A stretch of DNA of 64,000 bases, from contig NZ_JADLQN010000004.1 in NCBI RefSeq assembly GCF_015477835.1, forward strand, positions 364,784 to 428,783, given 5' to 3'. Below, piece by piece: positions 42,403 through 50,711 of the stretch; position 1 is the stretch's first letter; every line of letters starts with the position of its first letter. The notes under the pieces are model-generated. The model did not search any database. It was given only the letters and a program-made list of their open reading frames with translations, and was not told the origin of the DNA. Origin of the DNA: Nocardia higoensis (GTDB taxonomy: Bacteria > Actinomycetota > Actinomycetes > Mycobacteriales > Mycobacteriaceae). A program made the translations under genes and the position numbers.

Positions 42403-44040
42403 GTGAGTACCGTGCGGGTGTCGCCCGAACCCGGGCGCACCGCGCGCCGGTGGGTGCTGCACATCGACATGGACGCCTTCTTCGCCTCGGTGGAGCAGTT
42501 GACCAGGCCCACGCTGCGGGGCAGGCCGGTGCTGGTCGGCGGAACAGGCGGGCGCGGCGTGGTCGCGGGCGCGAGCTACGAGGCGCGGGCCTTCGGCGCT
42601 CGCTCGGCGATGCCCATGCATCAGGCCAGGCGGTTGGTCGGGGCGGGCGCGGTGGTGGTTCCGCCCCGCGGCGCGGTCTACGCGCACCTCAGCGGGCAGG
42701 TCTTCGAGGCGCTGCGCGAGATCGTCCCGGTGCTGGAGACGCTGTCGTTCGACGAGGCGTTCGGCGAACCGGCCGAGCTGGCCGGAGCGAGCGTGACCGA
42801 GGTGCGCGAATTCTGCGCCCGGCTGCGCGCGGTGGTGCGCGAACGCACCGGGCTGATCGCCTCGGTGGGCGCGGGCACCGGTAAACAACTGGCCAAGATC
42901 GCCTCCGGCCTGGCCAAACCGGATGGGATCCGGGTGATCGCACCCGAGGAGCAGCAGGCGCTGCTGGCCGGACTGCCGGTGCGCAAGCTGTGGGGAATCG
43001 GGCCCGTCGCCGAGAGCAGGTTGCGATCGGTGGGTATCGAGACCGTCGGCGCGTTCGCCGCGCTGCCGGAATCGGAGGCGGTCTCGCTGCTCGGCGGCAG
43101 CATCGGCGCGGCACTGCATCGCCTGGCGCGGGGGATCGACGATCGCCCGGTCACCGAGCGTGCCGAAGCCAAGCAGATCAGCGCCGAGAGCACCTACGAG
43201 ACCGACATCGTCACCCTCGCCGCATTGCGGAGGGCCATCGCCGCCATGGCCGAGGCCGCGCACGCGCGCCTGCGCAAGGACGGCCGCGCCGCCCGCACCG
43301 TGGTGCTCAAACTCCGGCGCGCGGACATGAGCATCGTGACCCGCTCCTCGACCCTGCCGTACGCGACCGTCGACCCCGCGGTGCTCGCCGCAGCGGCCCA
43401 GCGTTCGGCTATCGACCCCGTCGAGCTCGGGCCCATCCGGCTGGTCGGCGTCGGCTACGCCGGACTGTCCACCGTTCAGCAGGAGTCGCTGTTTCCCGAA
43501 CTCGATCGCGGTGAGTTCGGCGGCGATCTCGCGGTCGCCGCACCGGGCACAGCCCCCGGTCCGGACGCTGCGGGCAGTCCGGACCCGGCTGTCCACCCGG
43601 TCGCGGTGGGCGACCCGATCACAGATGCCGGCCGGCTCACCCCGGCTGCCGCGATCTCCTCTGTCGAACCGGCTCGGATCGGCGCGACCGTCGCGGTCGC
43701 CGGGGCGGCCTCGCAGGTCGAGCGGGAGCCGGACCGTGCGACGGGCACGCGATCAGCGGGATACCCGCAGCGGGCGGCCGGGCGCGTCTCGGCCGACAGC
43801 GCGGCTACGCCGGGCGCCGGGGGTTCGATCGGTGGGACCGAACCGGTGGCGGCGCGACGGTGGTTCGCGGGAATGGATGTGTCACACCCGGATTACGGGC
43901 ACGGCTGGGTTCAGGGCGCCGGCCACGGGGTGGTGACCGTGCGCTTCGAGACGAGTTCGACAGGACCGGGTCCGGCGCGTACTTTCAGCGCCGACGACAT
44001 CAGTCTGTCCCGGGCGGACCCGCTCGGCAGTCTCGGTTGA
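42403..44040 (+). CDS. dinB: DNA polymerase IV (Y-family, DinX-like) with a C-terminal extension
   Basis: A translesion polymerase. Catalytic carboxylates are Asp22/Asp24 in HIDMDAFFASVEQ and Asp117/Glu118 in LSFDEAF. The lesion-tolerant core and little-finger domain run to about residue 365. At 545 residues it is longer than DinX of M. tuberculosis (463). The excess is a low-complexity Ala/Pro/Val linker of about 115 residues and an end domain (HPDYGHGWVQGAGHGVVTVRFE). No beta-clamp motif other than QESLFPEL near 365 is seen. The GTG lies 7 nt after TAGATT (42390-42395), so it is likely leaderless. I see no SOS box upstream. Confidence 0.93.
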   Translation: MSTVRVSPEPGRTARRWVLHIDMDAFFASVEQLTRPTLRGRPVLVGGTGGRGVVAGASYEARAFGARSAMPMHQARRLVGAGAVVVPPRGAVYAHLSGQVFEALREIVPVLETLSFDEAFGEPAELAGASVTEVREFCARLRAVVRERTGLIASVGAGTGKQLAKIASGLAKPDGIRVIAPEEQQALLAGLPVRKLWGIGPVAESRLRSVGIETVGAFAALPESEAVSLLGGSIGAALHRLARGIDDRPVTERAEAKQISAESTYETDIVTLAALRRAIAAMAEAAHARLRKDGRAARTVVLKLRRADMSIVTRSSTLPYATVDPAVLAAAAQRSAIDPVELGPIRLVGVGYAGLSTVQQESLFPELDRGEFGGDLAVAAPGTAPGPDAAGSPDPAVHPVAVGDPITDAGRLTPAAAISSVEPARIGATVAVAGAASQVEREPDRATGTRSAGYPQRAAGRVSADSAATPGAGGSIGGTEPVAARRWFAGMDVSHPDYGHGWVQGAGHGVVTVRFETSSTGPGPARTFSADDISLSRADPLGSLG

Positions 44041-44134
44041 CCGGTAGCCTGGGTGGCCGGGCAGCGCTGCCGGTTCGAGCGCGCGCTGTCCCGGCACCGA
44101 TACCGACCCTTACTCGAACGCAAAGGACGAGCAG

Positions 44135-44635
44135 TTGAAGCTTCGTACGACTGGACGCATCGCGATCGCCGGCTTCGCCGCCATCGCCTCCCTGACCCTC
44201 ACCGCGTGCGGCGGTGACGACAGTGGGGACGAAGCCAAGCCGGCCAAGACGACGACCAGCGCGGCGGCCATCAGCTCCGCGGCGGACACGCCGGCGGTGC
44301 CGACGGCGGCGGAGCTGAACGCCCAGCTGCAGCGGGCGCTCGATCCCGCGGTGCCCAACTCCGAGAAGCTGGAGATGGTGCAGGGCATCGAGGCCGACCC
44401 CGAGCTCCCCGGACGCCTGGCCCAGGCCTACACCGACACCGGCGCCACCGTGACCGTCACCGACGTGACCGCCTTCGGTGACACCGTCAACGCCAAGGCC
44501 ACCATCCTGCTCAACGGCCAGGAGAACATCGCCGACGTGCCGTTCGTCAGCGAGGACGGTCAGTGGAAGGTCCAGAAGGAATGGGCCTGCATCATGCTGA
44601 CCAACCTGGGCCAGCAGTCGCCCGCCTGCGTCTGA
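44135..44635 (+). CDS. Mtb12-like secreted lipoprotein
   Basis: A 166-residue lipoprotein. The signal helix 7-24 ends in lipobox LTAC (Cys25), followed by an acidic/Thr-rich spacer. The domain from residue 57 (AAELNAQLQRALDPAVPNSEKLEMVQG) resembles the C-terminal fold of the low-molecular-weight antigen Mtb12 of mycobacteria. Two cysteines at 155 and 165 may form a disulphide. It starts with TTG after AAAGGAC. Function is unknown, and the domain assignment is from memory of the pattern. Confidence 0.75.
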   Translation: MKLRTTGRIAIAGFAAIASLTLTACGGDDSGDEAKPAKTTTSAAAISSAADTPAVPTAAELNAQLQRALDPAVPNSEKLEMVQGIEADPELPGRLAQAYTDTGATVTVTDVTAFGDTVNAKATILLNGQENIADVPFVSEDGQWKVQKEWACIMLTNLGQQSPACV

Positions 44636-44653
44636 TCCCGACGTGCTGAGCGT

Positions 44654-44681
44654 ACGCGGCCCGGACCGGACCGGGCCGCGT
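44654..44681 (+). terminator. Hairpin after the Mtb12-like gene
   Basis: An 11-bp stem (ACGCGGCCCGG with CCGGGCCGCGT) and 6-nt loop lie 18 bp after the stop. There is no T-run. It probably separates the lipoprotein from the emb transcript. Confidence 0.6.
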
Positions 44682-44766
44682 GCGTACTCGCGTCCGAACG
44701 CGGTATCGCCGCGTCGCCGCTCGCGGCGTCACTCGAACTCGATATCGACCGTTACTATCGGTCGCC

Positions 44767-47700
44767 GTGGCTGACATCATGGTCCGGCCGCGGACGGCTT
44801 CCGCGGACGATTCGGAAACCCCTACGCCGCATCGGGATTCCCGGTCCGCGTGGGCGCGTCCGGTCGCTCTGCTCGCCGCGCTGGTCGGCGTCATGTGCGC
44901 GATCGCGGTGCCGCTGTTGCCCGTCCGGGTCGACGCCGCCACGCTCACCTGGCCGCAGAACGGTTCGGCCGACAGCGTGGAAGCGCCGCTGATCGGCTAC
45001 GCGCCGCTGACCTTCGAGGCGACCGTGCCGTGCGCGGCGATCGCCCAGCTCGGCCCCGCGGGCGGTGTCCTGGTTGCCGGCGGCCCCACCGGATCGCCCG
45101 ACCTGGAGCGTCACGGGTTCCTCGCACGCGTGACCGCCGCCACTACCGAGGATCCGTCCCGGCTGGACGTGGTGCTGCGCAATCAGGCCCTGTTCAGCGT
45201 CCCGGTCACCGAACTGGCGCCCGGCTGCGAACTGTCGGTCCGCGCGGACGCCACCGCCGCCGTGGCGACATTGAACGGCTTCGGCGGCGAGTCGACCGTC
45301 CGGCTCGACGGCGACTACCGCCCGCAGCTGGTCGGTATCTACAGCGATCTGGCCGTCGCCGACGGCACCGTGGTGACCGCCGAGATCGACAGCCGCTTCT
45401 CCTCGACCCCGACTCCGGTCAAGCGTGCCGCCATCTGGCTGGCGCTGATCGCCACCGCCGTGGCCCTGATCGCGCTGCACCGCATCGACCGCGAGGACGG
45501 CAGGCGTGCTCGCCGGATCCTGCCGCGCCTGCGTAGCGTGACCGTGCTCGACGGCGTGGTGATCGGCGTGCTGGTGCTCTGGCATTTCATCGGCGCGACC
45601 ACCTCCGACGACGGCTACCAGTTCGGCATGGCCCGGGCTTCCGGCGTGTCCGGCTACATGGCCAACTACTTCGCGTACTTCGGTGTGCCGGAGAACCCGA
45701 TCGGCACCCCTTACTACGACCTGATCCGCCTCATGACCGAGGTGACCACCGCCAGTCCGTGGGTGCGGCTGCCCGCCCTGATCGCGGGCATGCTGATCTG
45801 GCTGTTGCTGAGCCGGGAGGTGGTGCCGCGGCTCGGCGTCGCCGTGCGCGACAACCACCTCGCCCTGTGGACCGGCGCGCTCGGGTTCCTCGCGGTATGG
45901 CTGCCCTACAACAACGGTCTGCGCCCGGAACCACCGGTCGCGCTCGGCCTGCTGCTCACCTGGGTCTCGGTGGAGCGCGCGATCGCGACCCGTCGGCTGC
46001 TGCCCGCGGCGGTGGCGATCCTGGTGGCCGCGTTCACCGTTACCGCCGGGCCGTCCGGGATCATCTGCGTCGCGGCGCTGGTGGCCGGTATCCGCCCGGT
46101 GGCGCGCTCGATCATGCACCGGGTCGGCGCGGCGGGCTCGCTGCGGCAGCGGGTGGTCGGCTACGCGACCCTGCTGGCTCCGCTGGCGGCGGCCGGTCTG
46201 CTCGTGCTCGCGATCGCCTTCGCCGACCAGCCGTTGAGCGCCGCGCTGGAGATGCAGCGGGTGCATCACGCGATCGGCCCGGATGTGCCCTGGTTCCAGG
46301 AGTATCTGCGCTACCAGTACCTGTTCCAGCCGGAGGTCGACGGATCGATCGGCCGTCGGATCGGCATCTTCATGATGCTGGCCGGATTGGTGATCAGTGT
46401 CGCGGTGCTGCTGCGCCGGGGCGGGCGGATTCCGCTGACCGCCGCGGGTCCGTCGCGCCGTCTGCTCGGCACCACCGCGGCCGCGCTGCTGCTGATCATG
46501 ATCACCCCGACCAAGTGGACGCATCACTTCGGCGTGTACGCGGGTGTGGCCGGCGGCGTGGCGGTGCTGGCCGCGATGGCGGTGAGCCCGCGGGTGCTGC
46601 GCGCGCCGCGCAACCGCGCGCTGTTCGCCGCGGCCGTCGCTTTCCTGCTCGCGCTGGTGTTCTCCGGCACCAACGGCTGGTGGTATGTGTCCTCCTACGG
46701 CATGCCGTGGTGGGACAAGTCGCCTTCGGTCGCGGGTATCGGCCTGAACAAGGTGTTCCTCACGCTGGCGCTGGCACTGCTGGTCGTGGCGGCGTGGTGG
46801 CATGTGCGCACCCCCGGCGGGGGCGTGCCGCATCGGGTCTCGCGTGGCATGTGGCGGGTCTCGGCCCTGCCGCCGCTGACGATCGCGCTGGCAGTGCTGG
46901 TCCTGTGGGATCTCGGTTCCTTCACCAAAGCCGCAGTGGCCCAAGGGGAATCGTTCTCGCTGGCCCGGTCCAACATCGAGGCCGTGACCGGCGAGCCGCA
47001 CGGGCTGGCCGGCTACGTGCTGGTCGAGCGGGACCCGAACGAGGGCATGCTCGAACCGCTTTCCGGCGATGTGGTGTCGACCTTCACCGGCGTGGGCGCG
47101 GGTTTCACCCCGGCAGGCGTGGCCCAGGACCTGCGCCCCGACGCGGAGGACAATTCCTCCGGCAGCATCGCCGACGCGCTGGGCGCGGATTCCTCCGACA
47201 ACGAGGAAGCGGGCAGGTCCACCGCCGCGTTGCCGTTCGGCCTGGACGCCACACGGGTACCGGTCATGGGCAGCTACCGCTCCGGTGACGCCGGCCCGGC
47301 CGAACTCACCACCGGCTGGTACCGGCTGCCCGATCCGGCCGACCGGGAGGACATCCTCGCACTCAGCGCCGCGGGGCGGATCAGATCGGTCGACGCCGAC
47401 GGGGTGGTGACCGACGGCCAGCAGGTCGAGATCGAATACGGCACAGCCGGATCCGGGAGCGATGCCCAGCCGATGGGCCGGGTGGCGCCGATCGACATCG
47501 GCCCCGCGCCGTCGTGGCGCAACCTGCGGGTGCCCTTCACCGCCATCCCCGCCGAGGCCGACGTCATCCGGATCGTCGCTGTCGACCGCGACCGCAACCC
47601 GGCCCAGTGGGTCGCGCTGACCCCGCCCCGGATGCCGAAGACCGTCACCCTCGACGAATTCGTCGGCAGCGACCAGCCGGTCCTGATCGACTGGATGGTC

Positions 47701-48027
47701 GGCCTGCAGTTCCCCGCGCAACGCCCCTTCGATCACCGGTACGGCATCGCCGAGGTGCCCGCCTTCCGCATCCTGCCCGACCGCGGCGGCGCGGCGGTGA
47801 CCAACCTCTGGCAGTCGCACGACAGCGGCGGTCCGCTCGGCTGGACCGGCAAACTCCTCCACACCAAGGCGCTCGCCACCTACCTGGACGGCGACTGGGA
47901 CCGCGACTGGGGTGAGCTGCAACAGTTGACCCGCATCGACGACTCCGCCGTGCCCGCCGAACCGGAGATCACCCGGCACGACCACAGTGGCTTGTGGTCG
48001 CCGGGGGCGATCAACACCGCCTACTGA
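44767..48027 (+). CDS. Arabinosyltransferase of the EmbA/B/C family
   Basis: A 1086-residue GT-C transferase that adds arabinofuranose from decaprenyl-phosphoarabinose to arabinogalactan or lipoarabinomannan on the outer face of the membrane. About 13 helices surround loops. The catalytic aspartates are TTSDDGYQ at 279-286 (Asp281/Asp282), followed by NNGLRPEPP, and the C-terminal carbohydrate-binding lobe runs from about 720. Length matches EmbC (1094). The GTG is 8 nt after TACTAT (44753-44758) and is likely leaderless; an upstream start at 44680 would enter the previous hairpin. It is alone rather than part of an embCAB operon. Subtype A, B or C is not clear. Confidence 0.93.
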   Translation: MADIMVRPRTASADDSETPTPHRDSRSAWARPVALLAALVGVMCAIAVPLLPVRVDAATLTWPQNGSADSVEAPLIGYAPLTFEATVPCAAIAQLGPAGGVLVAGGPTGSPDLERHGFLARVTAATTEDPSRLDVVLRNQALFSVPVTELAPGCELSVRADATAAVATLNGFGGESTVRLDGDYRPQLVGIYSDLAVADGTVVTAEIDSRFSSTPTPVKRAAIWLALIATAVALIALHRIDREDGRRARRILPRLRSVTVLDGVVIGVLVLWHFIGATTSDDGYQFGMARASGVSGYMANYFAYFGVPENPIGTPYYDLIRLMTEVTTASPWVRLPALIAGMLIWLLLSREVVPRLGVAVRDNHLALWTGALGFLAVWLPYNNGLRPEPPVALGLLLTWVSVERAIATRRLLPAAVAILVAAFTVTAGPSGIICVAALVAGIRPVARSIMHRVGAAGSLRQRVVGYATLLAPLAAAGLLVLAIAFADQPLSAALEMQRVHHAIGPDVPWFQEYLRYQYLFQPEVDGSIGRRIGIFMMLAGLVISVAVLLRRGGRIPLTAAGPSRRLLGTTAAALLLIMITPTKWTHHFGVYAGVAGGVAVLAAMAVSPRVLRAPRNRALFAAAVAFLLALVFSGTNGWWYVSSYGMPWWDKSPSVAGIGLNKVFLTLALALLVVAAWWHVRTPGGGVPHRVSRGMWRVSALPPLTIALAVLVLWDLGSFTKAAVAQGESFSLARSNIEAVTGEPHGLAGYVLVERDPNEGMLEPLSGDVVSTFTGVGAGFTPAGVAQDLRPDAEDNSSGSIADALGADSSDNEEAGRSTAALPFGLDATRVPVMGSYRSGDAGPAELTTGWYRLPDPADREDILALSAAGRIRSVDADGVVTDGQQVEIEYGTAGSGSDAQPMGRVAPIDIGPAPSWRNLRVPFTAIPAEADVIRIVAVDRDRNPAQWVALTPPRMPKTVTLDEFVGSDQPVLIDWMVGLQFPAQRPFDHRYGIAEVPAFRILPDRGGAAVTNLWQSHDSGGPLGWTGKLLHTKALATYLDGDWDRDWGELQQLTRIDDSAVPAEPEITRHDHSGLWSPGAINTAY

Positions 48028-48050
48028 CGGCACCACGGCGGCATGCCGTC
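48026..48050 (+). terminator. Hairpin at the end of the emb gene
   Basis: A 7-bp stem (GACGGCA with TGCCGTC) overlaps the stop codon; no T-run follows. It may terminate the emb transcript before the convergent ADP-ribosylglycohydrolase gene. Confidence 0.4.
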
Positions 48051-48171
48051 CACCCGCTATGCCTGGCTCAACGACATCGTTGCGGTCGGTACGGCCGCCG
48101 GTCGCAGAGACGTCGACACGGGAGCGCATCGGCTCGCGGCCGGTGCGGCTCACCGCCCTGTGCGCCCCGGG

Positions 48172-49122
48172 TCAGCCGGCTTCCGGGATCGGCGGGGTGA
48201 TTCGTCCGGCGAGCATGACGAGGTCGGCGCCGGTGAGACCGGGGTAGCCGTGCAGCATCTCGCGCCAGCGGGCGGGGACGGCGGAGGCGCCCCAGCGGGC
48301 GCCGAGCAGCCCGCCCGCGATGGCGGCGGTGGTATCGGTGTCGCCGCCCGCGCGGACGCACAGTTCGAGCGCGGCGGGCAGATGGTCCGGCGAGCTCGCG
48401 TCGGCGTGGGTGATGGCCCACCACGCGGTCTGCAAGGCGTGCACGACCCAGCCGTTGTTCGGGAAATGTCCTGGCCCACCGGATTCCGCCTCGTCGAGCA
48501 GCCGGTGCCAGTCGGCCGCTGCGTCCAGGGTGTCGACGGCCGCGCGCACGCCGTCGAAGCTCGCGGCGAGCACGGCGTGGCGGATCGCCAGCGTCCAGAG
48601 GCGGCAGGCGTCGACGGCCTGTGGGTCGCTGTGGGTCAGCAATCCGACAAGCGCGGCGGATCGGTCGCATTCGACCGCGTCGTCGAGGTGGATCAGCGCG
48701 ACCGGGGCAGTACGCATGAGTGAGCCGTTGCCGCCGGTGCGCCCCTCGAGCGCGTCCGAGCGGGCCCGCATCGCGGCGGCTGTCGCTGGTCGGCCGGACA
48801 GCACCCGCGCGGTCTGCACGCCGATATCCGGCGGCCCGGACTCGTACCAGCGCACGAATCCCGCGGCGACCGCGTCGAGGTTCATGCCGGGACCGTGCTC
48901 GTCGGCGGCCAGGGCCACGGCCAGCGCCATGGAGGTGTCATCGGTCCATTCGCCCGGCGCGAAATTGCCCAGCCCGCCGCCGATCATGTCGATCGGCCGG
49001 TCGGGGCCCGGCCGGGTGAATTCGTAGCCCGCGCCGAGCGCGTCCCCGGCCGCGGTGCCCAGCAGTACTCCCGCGATCCTGTCCTGAATGCCGGTTCGCG
49101 CCGGGTCGGCGAAATCGTTCAT
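48172..49122 (-). CDS. ADP-ribosylglycohydrolase family protein
   Basis: The 316-residue protein removes ADP-ribose from proteins or other acceptors, as do DraG and ARH enzymes. The two-metal site is seen in GEWTDDTSMAL near 57-67 and GGDTDTTAAIAGGLLGA near 262-278. VLLGTAAGDALGAGYEF is the family's N-terminal motif. No toxin or ADP-ribosyltransferase gene lies next to it, and nitrogenase control (DraG) is not indicated. The ATG has GGGGAC upstream. The target is unknown. Confidence 0.9.
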   Translation of the reverse strand: MNDFADPARTGIQDRIAGVLLGTAAGDALGAGYEFTRPGPDRPIDMIGGGLGNFAPGEWTDDTSMALAVALAADEHGPGMNLDAVAAGFVRWYESGPPDIGVQTARVLSGRPATAAAMRARSDALEGRTGGNGSLMRTAPVALIHLDDAVECDRSAALVGLLTHSDPQAVDACRLWTLAIRHAVLAASFDGVRAAVDTLDAAADWHRLLDEAESGGPGHFPNNGWVVHALQTAWWAITHADASSPDHLPAALELCVRAGGDTDTTAAIAGGLLGARWGASAVPARWREMLHGYPGLTGADLVMLAGRITPPIPEAG

Positions 49123-49192
49123 CTTTACGGTCCCCCTCGTTCCGGCACGCTCGGCTGCGTGCCGGGATCGAATCTACCGCCGAGGAACGACA

Positions 49193-50272
49193 TCAATTCC
49201 GTGGCCCCGCACCGACTCCCTGCTCTCCGTTGCCGGTCGCGGCTTCGTTCGTGTCGCGGGACGCAGCGTGATTCGTGTCGCTGGGCGCGGCCTCCGTGTC
49301 GTCGGCGGCAGCCAGATCGTCGTCGCCGGGTGCAGCTCGATTCGGGCTGCCGGGCGCAGCCGCTTCACCGCCGAGGGGCGGCGTGAGCCGGACACGGCGG
49401 GCGTGGCGACCACGGCGCAGCGCGTCGGCGGTGAAAATGCCCAAGGCGGTCCAGATCAGGGCGAAGCCGGCCCAGCGGGAGGCGGGCATCGGTTCGTGGG
49501 CGACCACCACGCCCCACGCCATCTGCATGGCGGGAGTCAGATATTGCAGCAAGCCCATGGTGGACAGCGGCACCCGCTGGGCGGCGACCGCGAACAGCAG
49601 CAGCGGCACCAGCGTCACCGGACCGGTGGATATGAGCAAGCCCGCTTCGACCGGGCCCTCGAATAGGGTGTTCGATCCGGTCAGCGCCAGGAACACCAGG
49701 AAGGCCAGCGCGAACGGCGCGGAGACCAGCCCCTCGGCGGCGAGGCTGCGCATGGCGTCGAGCCGGATCACCTTCTTGATCAGGCCGTAGAGCGCGAACG
49801 AGACCGCCAGGGTGAGCGCGATGTAGGGCGGCCTGCCGTAGTCGAGAGTCAGCACCACGACCGCCGCCGCGCCGAGTCCGAGCGCCACCCACTGTGCCGC
49901 GGCCAGCCGCTCCCGGAAGATCAGCACCCCGAAAGCAACAGTGACCAGCGGATTGGTGAAGTAGCCGAGCGCGCATTCGACCACATGGCCGGAGGTGACG
50001 CCATAGACGTAGACGCCCCAGTTGATCGAGATCGCCCCCGAGGCCAGCGCGGCCAGCCGCCAGGTGCGGGCGTCGATGCCGCGCAACTCCCGCAGCCGTC
50101 CGGCCACCGCGAGCACGACCAGCGCCGCCACCAGCGTCCACACGATCCGCTGCGCCAGGATCTCCACGGCCCCCGCGAAGGCCAGCAGGCCGAAGAACGC
50201 GGGGAACAGGCCCCAGGTGAAGTAGGCGCCTACACCGAACGCGACACCGGGGAGCGATCTGCCTGCGCGCAC
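49193..50272 (-). CDS. rarD: EamA-family transporter RarD
   Basis: A 359-residue membrane protein with about ten helices in two EamA halves. The RarD type is marked by YFTWGLFPAFFGLL at the start, EILAQRIVW, SINWGVYVYGV and LGYFTNPLVTV. Substrates are not established for the group. The last about 75 residues are hydrophilic, Ala/Asp/Thr-rich and repetitive, unlike the typical RarD of about 300. The start is GTG; another cannot be excluded. Confidence 0.9.
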   Translation of the reverse strand: MRAGRSLPGVAFGVGAYFTWGLFPAFFGLLAFAGAVEILAQRIVWTLVAALVVLAVAGRLRELRGIDARTWRLAALASGAISINWGVYVYGVTSGHVVECALGYFTNPLVTVAFGVLIFRERLAAAQWVALGLGAAAVVVLTLDYGRPPYIALTLAVSFALYGLIKKVIRLDAMRSLAAEGLVSAPFALAFLVFLALTGSNTLFEGPVEAGLLISTGPVTLVPLLLFAVAAQRVPLSTMGLLQYLTPAMQMAWGVVVAHEPMPASRWAGFALIWTALGIFTADALRRGRHARRVRLTPPLGGEAAAPGSPNRAAPGDDDLAAADDTEAAPSDTNHAASRDTNEAATGNGEQGVGAGPRN

Positions 50273-50619
50273 TCCGGTGAGGCTACCGCGCTCACCCGGG
50301 CCGCCGGCAGTCGAGCATCGCCCCGGCGGCCCGGGCGCTGTTCGTGGCGAACGAGATCGCAGACGCCTCGACCCTCGCCTCGATCAGGGAGCCGACACCG
50401 TGATGTTTGATCTTCGCCGCAGTGGCGATCCGAGGTGACACCGGAACCGGACTCGGAGGTGACCCGAAGTATGTGGTGCGTAGGCCCCACTGTTCGAATC
50501 GAGTTCGCACATCCGTTCGAGACTGGCGGTGCGGCGTGTTGAATTGGCGCAATGGGGCGGCGGGGGGAGCAAGCCGAGCAGGTGGCCTGAACGTTCGGTT
50601 GTGTGCGGTGAGTCCGTCC
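50273..50619. other. Gene-poor region between rarD and the beta-lactamase-fold genes
   Basis: About 350 bp contain no gene that I can support. Open frames on both strands are short and without ribosome sites; their products match nothing I recognise. A strong LexA-type box lies at 50505-50520. Repeated GAGGTGAC motifs occur at 50432-50440 and 50457-50464. The region may be scar tissue from the transposon remnant at 50620-50710. Confidence 0.35.
50505..50520. promoter_or_regulatory. LexA/SOS-box-like site upstream of the beta-lactamase-fold cluster
   Basis: TCGCACATCCGTTCGA matches TCGAAC-N4-GTTCGA at 11 of 12 positions. It is followed by no obvious promoter on the plus strand. A second, imperfect half-site cluster (TTCGAATCGAGTTCG, spacing one base short) is just to the left. 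Confidence 0.5.
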
Positions 50620-50710
50620 CACGTTCGACGTGGGAAGGCAGCTGTCGGTGAAGCAGGAAACCCCGGGTGTGAGCCCGGGGACCCCGTCTTCAGGCGAGAG
50701 AGGAAGTCAC
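50620..50710 (+). mobile_element. Right-end remnant of an IS200/IS605-type (TnpB) element
   Basis: The stretch GTCGGTGAAGCAGGAAACC (50644-50662), then CCCCGGG-TGTGA-GCCCGGGG hairpin (50661-50680), then GACCCCGTCTTCAGGCGAGAGAGG and GTCAC resemble the conserved 3' ends of actinobacterial tnpB genes, where the TnpB C-terminal codons overlap the guide-RNA scaffold. One frame reads VKQETPGVSPGTPSSGERGS, a typical TnpB tail. The second hairpin of the usual end (CCCCGTC...GGCGGGG) is decayed. No TnpB or TnpA gene remains. The element ends directly before the next gene's start. Confidence 0.6.
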
Positions 50711-50711
50711 C

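Noticed and set aside
44755..48153. A 1132-codon open frame opposite the emb gene, and many long frames opposite or out of phase with other genes
   Set aside because: High GC removes stop codons from other frames. These frames lack known domains, ribosome sites and natural amino-acid composition, being full of His/Arg/Gly/Pro, while the opposite strand encodes a clear family member.
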